Below, in pieces: positions 59,909 to 64,000 of a DNA stretch of 64,000 nt. This DNA comes from Sphingobium sp. TCM1 (lineage in GTDB: Bacteria > Pseudomonadota > Alphaproteobacteria > Sphingomonadales > Sphingomonadaceae): assembly GCF_001650725.1 (NCBI RefSeq), contig NZ_LXVX01000039.1, forward strand, positions 491,110 to 555,109, in the 5' to 3' direction. Numbering within the stretch: position 1 is the stretch's first letter; every line of letters starts with the position of its first letter. The notes beneath the pieces are model-generated. The model searched no databases. It worked only from the letters and a program-made list of their open reading frames with translations, and was not told the origin of the DNA. Made by a program: the position numbers and the translations under genes.

Positions 59909-60888
59909 CGCAAATCGATCGACGCACCCTGTTGACCGGCGCGGCCGTGACCGCCGCCATGGCGCCCGCGACCGCCGCATTCGCCCAGAGCTTCCCGCTG
60001 CCGCAGGGGTTCGAGCGCTTCCCGATCTGGCCCGGCAAGGCGCCGGGCGGCGAGAATGTCCATGTGCAGGAGGTGGAGTCGCTGCGCCGCCCTGACAGCG
60101 GCCCCGACGACGGCGTCTTCGCCCATATCGTGACACCGACACTGACGATCTTGCGGCCGGAGGCGGTTGGCGCGAAACCCAATGGCGCGGCGATGCTGTT
60201 CATCCCCGGCGGCGGCTATCTGCGCGTCGCCATCGGCCATGAAGGCTACAGCCTCGCCCGCCGTTTCGCGCAGGCGGGCTATGTCTGCTTCGTCCTGCTC
60301 TACCGCCTGCCCGGCGATGGCTGGGCCGCCGGGCCGGAAGCGCCCTTGCAGGATGCGCAGCGCGCGCTGCGCCTCGTCCGCGCACTCGCACGGAAGGAGA
60401 AGTTCGACGCCAGCCGTATCGGGGTGATGGGCTTCTCTGCCGGCGGCCATCTCGCCGCCTGGCTGACCAGCCGGACGCCTGCGGAGACCTACAGGCCGAT
60501 CGACGCCGCGGACCGCGAACCGATCAAGGCCGCGCTCGCCGCCTACATCTATCCGGTGATCCAGATGCAGGGGCCGTTCGCCCATGCCGGATCGCGCACC
60601 CAATTGCTGGGCGCCAATCCCGCGCCCGAACGGCTGCGTGGCCTTTCGCTCGATCAGGATGTGAGCGCGGAAACCCCGCCTGTGTTCCTCGCCCATGCGC
60701 TGGACGACAAGGCAGTACCGCCCGAAAACAGCCTGTCCATGCTGGCCGCACTGCGGGCGAAGGGCATCCCGGCCGAATGCCATCTGTTCGAAAATGGTGG
60801 CCATGGCTTCGGCCTCGTCCCCGAACCGGCCGCGCCGGCGCACTGGCCCAACCTCTTCCTCTCCTTCGCGAAACGCCACACATTATGA
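59905..60888 (+). CDS. Tat-exported alpha/beta hydrolase (acetyl esterase-like)
   Basis: 327 residues. A Tat signal DRRTLLTGAAVTAAMAPATA precedes the hydrolase. The nucleophile elbow GFSAGGHLAAW, acid HALDDKAVPP and His in ENGGHGFG form the triad; FIPGGGYLRVA gives the oxyanion hole. Similar proteins are annotated as xylan or pectin acetylesterases. It is related in layout to the cytosolic protein at 50288. Both ends overlap neighbours by ATGA, coupling it to CE12 and lutA. Confidence 0.87.
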   Translation: MTQIDRRTLLTGAAVTAAMAPATAAFAQSFPLPQGFERFPIWPGKAPGGENVHVQEVESLRRPDSGPDDGVFAHIVTPTLTILRPEAVGAKPNGAAMLFIPGGGYLRVAIGHEGYSLARRFAQAGYVCFVLLYRLPGDGWAAGPEAPLQDAQRALRLVRALARKEKFDASRIGVMGFSAGGHLAAWLTSRTPAETYRPIDAADREPIKAALAAYIYPVIQMQGPFAHAGSRTQLLGANPAPERLRGLSLDQDVSAETPPVFLAHALDDKAVPPENSLSMLAALRAKGIPAECHLFENGGHGFGLVPEPAAPAHWPNLFLSFAKRHTL

Positions 60889-61640
60889 CACGCAACGTCG
60901 CCCTCTTCGTCACCTGCCTGGTCGATGTCATGCGCCCGCGCATCGGCTTCGCCGCGATTCGCGCGCTGGAGGCGGCGGGCTGCGACGTGGTCGTGCCGCA
61001 AGGCCAGACCTGCTGCGGCCAGCCCGCGTTCAACAGCGGCGACCGCGACCATGCCGCCGCGCTGGCGAAGCAGACCATCGAAGCGCTCGAACCCTATGAG
61101 GCGATCGTCGTACCGTCCGGCTCCTGCGCGGGTACGATCCGCTGCCATTATCCCGAGATATTCGAGCATGACGCGGCCTGGCTCCCCCGCGCGCAGGCGG
61201 TGGCGGCGAAAACGTTCGAGGTCATGGCCTATCTGGACGAAGTGTGCGGCTGGAAACCCGAGGGCGTGAGCGTCGACGCGAAAGCCACCTATCATGACAG
61301 CTGCTCCGGACTTCGCGAACTCGGCATCAAGGCGCAGCCGCGCCGGTTGCTCAAGAATATCGACGGGCTGGAACTCGCACCGCTCGCGGGCGACGAAACA
61401 TGCTGCGGCTTCGGCGGTACCTTCTGCGTCAAATATCCCGCCATCTCCAACGCCATCGTCGGGGAAAAGGCCGACGCCATCGACGCCACCGGCGCCGACC
61501 TGCTGCTGGCGGGCGACCTTGGCTGCCTGATGAACATGGCGGGCAAGCTCAACCGCAAGGGGAGCAAGGTCCGCGCCTACCACGCCATCGAACTGATCGC
61601 AGGCATGGGCGACGGCCCGGCCATCGGGGAAGAAGCATGA
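60885..61640 (+). CDS. lutA: L-lactate utilisation protein LutA (CCG-domain iron-sulfur subunit)
   Basis: 251 residues from the ATG at 60885. Two cysteine-rich CCG domains: GQTCCGQPAFNSG near residue 45 and DETCCGFGGTFCVKYP near residue 165, with YHDSCSGLRELG. With LutB and LutC it forms the membrane-associated complex that oxidises L-lactate to pyruvate. It overlaps the alpha/beta hydrolase stop and the lutB start by four bases each. The link to the L-lactate made by the LRA6-type hydrolase explains its presence here. Confidence 0.94.
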   Translation: MTRNVALFVTCLVDVMRPRIGFAAIRALEAAGCDVVVPQGQTCCGQPAFNSGDRDHAAALAKQTIEALEPYEAIVVPSGSCAGTIRCHYPEIFEHDAAWLPRAQAVAAKTFEVMAYLDEVCGWKPEGVSVDAKATYHDSCSGLRELGIKAQPRRLLKNIDGLELAPLAGDETCCGFGGTFCVKYPAISNAIVGEKADAIDATGADLLLAGDLGCLMNMAGKLNRKGSKVRAYHAIELIAGMGDGPAIGEEA

Positions 61641-63031
61641 GCGGCTTCACAGACCGCGCCGACGCGGCGCTGGCCGACCCGATCCTCAAGATCGCGGTCG
61701 AGCGCACCGCAGGCACCGCCGAGGCCAAACGCGGGATCGCCGTCGCCGCCTTCCCCGACTTCGACGCCGCCCGCATCCGCGCCGCCGCGATCAAGGATCA
61801 TGTGATCGCCCATCTCGGCCATTATCTCGAAAAGTTCGAAGCCAACTCCGTCGCTGCGGGCGCGAAGGTCCACTGGGCCAGCACGTCGGACGAAGCCTGC
61901 CGCATCGTCATCGACCTTTGCAAAAGGGCCAACGCAAAAACCGTCGCCCGCTCCAAATCGATGCTGGGCGAGGAAATCGGCCTGCCCCATGCGCTTGCCG
62001 AAGCCGGGATCGGCCGGGTCGAAACCGACCTGGCCGAACATATCATCCAGCTCGCCGACGAGCGCCCCTCGCACATCATCTGGCCCGCCATGCACAAGAC
62101 CCGCGAGCAGGTCTCCGCCCTCTTCAAGGCGAAGCATCGCAGCCCGCATGAGGAAGAGACCATCGCCGCCATGGCCGAAAGCGCCCGGCGTCAATTGCGG
62201 GGCGAAATGCTGGGCGCGGATGTCGGCATTTCGGGCGCGAACTTCCTGATCGCGGACACCGGCGCTATCTGCACCGTCACCAATGAAGGCAATGCCGAAC
62301 TCTCGCTCGTCCCGCCGCGCGTCCATATCGTGACGGCGGGGATCGAGAAGATCGTGCCCTCCATGCCCCATGCCATCCACATGCTGCGGATGCTGGCGCG
62401 TTCCGCCACCGGCGCGGCGCTCACCCAATATACGACCTTCTACACCGGCCCCAGGCGCCCCGGCGACCGCGACGGGCCGGAGGAGATGCACATCGTCCTC
62501 GTCGACAATGGCCGCACCAGGATGCGCGAGGAAGGCCTTGCCGAAATGCTCCGCTGCATCCGCTGCGGCGCCTGCATGAATCATTGCGTCGTCTTCCGCC
62601 AGATCGGCGGCCATGCCTATGGCGGCACCTATCCGGGACCGATGGGATCGGTGCTGACCCCGGTCTTCGACGGGCTGCCGAAGAATCGCGACCTCGCCCA
62701 TGCCTGCACGCTCAACGGCAAATGTCAGGAAGTCTGCCCGGTCCGCATCCCGCTCCCCACCCTGCTCAGGGGCTGGCGCGAAAAAAGCTGGCGCGAGGGG
62801 CTGGAGCCGACCTCGATGCGCTTTGGCCTCGGCGTCTGGGCCTGGGTCGCCCGTCGCCCCGCGCTCTATCGCTTCGGCACCGGCGTCGCCGTGCGCGCGA
62901 TGCGGCTGCTGGGGCGCAAGGGCTGGATCGACAAGCTGCCGCTCGCGGGCGGCTGGACCCAATATCGCGACATGCCCAGGCCTGCCGCGCAGACCTTCAT
63001 GGCCCAATATCAAAGGGAGCGCCGCAAATGA
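61637..63031 (+). CDS. lutB: L-lactate utilisation protein LutB (iron-sulfur subunit)
   Basis: 464 residues. N-terminal LutB domain (WASTSDEACRIVIDLCKRANAKTVARSKSMLGEEIGLPHAL region, ISGANFLIADTGAICTVTNEGN) and a C-terminal ferredoxin-like part with CIRCGACMNHC and CTLNGKCQEVCPV. The second Cys set has Asn where some relatives have Cys, as is normal for E. coli-type YkgF. It relays electrons in L-lactate oxidation. Coupled by ATGA to both lutA and lutC. Confidence 0.95.
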   Translation: MSGFTDRADAALADPILKIAVERTAGTAEAKRGIAVAAFPDFDAARIRAAAIKDHVIAHLGHYLEKFEANSVAAGAKVHWASTSDEACRIVIDLCKRANAKTVARSKSMLGEEIGLPHALAEAGIGRVETDLAEHIIQLADERPSHIIWPAMHKTREQVSALFKAKHRSPHEEETIAAMAESARRQLRGEMLGADVGISGANFLIADTGAICTVTNEGNAELSLVPPRVHIVTAGIEKIVPSMPHAIHMLRMLARSATGAALTQYTTFYTGPRRPGDRDGPEEMHIVLVDNGRTRMREEGLAEMLRCIRCGACMNHCVVFRQIGGHAYGGTYPGPMGSVLTPVFDGLPKNRDLAHACTLNGKCQEVCPVRIPLPTLLRGWREKSWREGLEPTSMRFGLGVWAWVARRPALYRFGTGVAVRAMRLLGRKGWIDKLPLAGGWTQYRDMPRPAAQTFMAQYQRERRK

Positions 63032-63642
63032 GCGCCCGCGACGCTATCCTCGCCCGCCTGAAGAGCACCACACCCGGCCCGATCGAGGCCGAGGCCGCCA
63101 CGCTGCTGATCGCGCCCGAACGTCCGGCCGTAGATGAATCGGCGCTGGAGGCCGAATTTCTCGCCCGCCTCGCGCTCCCCAGCGTCAATGCCAGCCATGA
63201 CGTCATCGGCGCCCTCGCCGATCTGCCCGCCGCCATCGCCCGCTATCTCGACGCGCAGGGCGAATCCCTTGCCCTATACCTGCCACCGGATCCGCGGCTG
63301 ACGGGGTGCGACTGGAGCGGCTTCACCCTCCACGATTCCGCGGCGCCCGACGAAGCCGCCGCCCTCGCCATCGCGCGCAAGGGGATCGCCGAAACCGGCT
63401 CGCTGGTCTTCGAGACATCACCGCAATCACCGATGCTCCCCAATTTCCTGACCCTGCATCATATCGTGCTGCTGGCGGTGAAGGATATCGCCGCCTATCT
63501 TGAAGACTGCCCCTTGCCGGGCGCCCAGCCCCGCGCCCATTATTGGGTGACGGGCGTATCGGGCACGACGGATATCGAGGGTACCTATGTCCGCGGTGCA
63601 CATGGCCCGCGCTTCCTTCATGTCATCCTGCTTCGCGATTAA
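63028..63642 (+). CDS. lutC: L-lactate utilisation protein LutC
   Basis: 204 residues. LUD domain (DUF162) with GIAETGSLVF, LPNFLTLHHIVLLAVKDI and the C-terminal GVSGTTDIEGTYVRGAHGPRFLHVILL. It is the third and last part of the LutABC L-lactate oxidising complex. Start ATG overlaps the lutB stop. No terminator is visible in the 99 bp to kduI, but a separate candidate operator there suggests kduI has its own promoter. Confidence 0.95.
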   Translation: MSARDAILARLKSTTPGPIEAEAATLLIAPERPAVDESALEAEFLARLALPSVNASHDVIGALADLPAAIARYLDAQGESLALYLPPDPRLTGCDWSGFTLHDSAAPDEAAALAIARKGIAETGSLVFETSPQSPMLPNFLTLHHIVLLAVKDIAAYLEDCPLPGAQPRAHYWVTGVSGTTDIEGTYVRGAHGPRFLHVILLRD

Positions 63643-63662
63643 TCACCGCATGGTAGAACTTC

Positions 63663-63680
63663 ATTCCACATTACGGGAAT
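63663..63680 (+). promoter_or_regulatory. Candidate IclR operator before kduI
   Basis: ATTCCACATTACGGGAAT, an inverted repeat with ATTCC/GGAAT arms. CCACAT is the reverse of the ATGTGG in the other island sites. It lies 62 bp upstream of the kduI GTG. Its position and form suggest KdgR-like control, inferred only. Confidence 0.45.
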
Positions 63681-63741
63681 AAAGGCTTACTTTCGCGTCG
63701 CCGGGCGCTATAAGCAGGAAAAATCCCCAAAGGAGATTCCT

Positions 63742-64000
63742 GTGTTCGAGAAGACCTATCACGCGACGCACCCAGACATGATGGAGTGCGTGGACAATGA
63801 GAGCCTGCGCGACCGCCATCTGGTGGGTGGCATGTTCGTCGAGGGTAAGGTCGTCCTCAACTACAGCCATAATGAGCGGTTCGTGATCGGCGGCGCGGTG
63901 CCGGCCGGTGGCAGCCTCAAGCTGCCCGACCAGACCGAACCGGCCTCGGCGGCGGGCCATCCCTTCCTGGAACGGCGCGAAGCGGGCATCGTCAATATCG
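63742..64000 (+). CDS. kduI: 5-keto-4-deoxyuronate isomerase (5' part; continues off the right edge)
   Basis: About 86 codons are inside the window, starting with GTG at 63742 behind AAAGGAG. The translated start MFEKTYHATHPDMM, then LNYSHNERFVIGG and LPDQTEPASAAGHPFLERREAG is the conserved N-terminal half of KduI. It converts the 5-keto-4-deoxyuronate released by GH105 and pectate-lyase routes to 2,5-diketo-3-deoxygluconate. It extends the island into uronate metabolism; kduD is expected next. Confidence 0.94.
   Translation, partial: MFEKTYHATHPDMMECVDNESLRDRHLVGGMFVEGKVVLNYSHNERFVIGGAVPAGGSLKLPDQTEPASAAGHPFLERREAGIVNI

Noticed and set aside
62690..62750. Possible missing cysteine in the second iron-sulfur motif of LutB
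   Set aside because: The same Asn (LNG-x-C) is found in the E. coli-type LutB/YkgF proteins I know, so it is a normal variant.

Overview
The window is GC-rich DNA (coding third positions mostly G or C) from an alphaproteobacterium, most probably a sphingomonad of the Sphingobium/Sphingomonas type. I base this on the family relationships I recognise (TonB-dependent receptor coupled to sugar catabolism, the Sphingomonas-type L-rhamnose pathway, tol-pal order, separate gltB/gltD) and on dispersed CGTCAT(T/C)CCCGC... inverted repeats. No database search was possible, so the genus is an inference.

Left part (1-33.8 kb), mostly housekeeping: a DUF969-DUF979-DUF2891 operon; tRNA-Ser(CGA); hspQ with an overlapping SGNH hydrolase; an OPT-family transporter; an AT-richer orphan membrane protein; ppc; a HerA-like ATPase coupled to a low-molecular-weight phosphatase; a small sugar locus (exported GH2 enzyme, GntR/FadR-type regulator, altronate dehydratase uxaA); tRNA-Leu(GAG); gltD / DUF2059 exported protein / gltB; uppP; an NDUFA9-like protein; a GDT1/TMEM165 manganese exporter preceded by a yybP-ykoY-type riboswitch; a 3-hydroxyacyl-CoA dehydrogenase; and ybgC-tolQRAB-pal.

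Right part (33.8-64 kb) reads as one rhamnogalacturonan-I (pectin) utilisation island. It holds a TonB-dependent receptor; CE12 acetylesterases, GH28, GH35, GH105, GH43-type and SGNH/alpha-beta esterases; a GPH-type sugar symporter; L-rhamnose mutarotase; RhaT; three regulators (two paralogous IclR, one LacI); and kduI running off the right edge. Its core is a complete non-phosphorylative L-rhamnose pathway of the Sphingomonas type: rhamnose 1-dehydrogenase, lactonase, rhamnonate dehydratase, 2-keto-3-deoxyrhamnonate 4-dehydrogenase and diketo-acid hydrolase. That pathway ends in pyruvate plus L-lactate.

The lactate-oxidising lutABC genes sit at the end of a tight, ATGA-coupled run with a CE12 esterase and an alpha/beta esterase, downstream of the rhamnose dehydrogenase. 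Polymer capture, deacetylation, depolymerisation, rhamnose oxidation and lactate disposal are therefore encoded together. A recurring (G)TTCCA(C)ATA / TATGTGGRAC-like motif lies upstream of both iclR genes, the receptor, the rhaM-GH35 operon, the rhamnonate dehydratase operon and kduI, suggesting one regulon.

No CRISPR array, insertion sequence, prophage or rRNA operon was seen.
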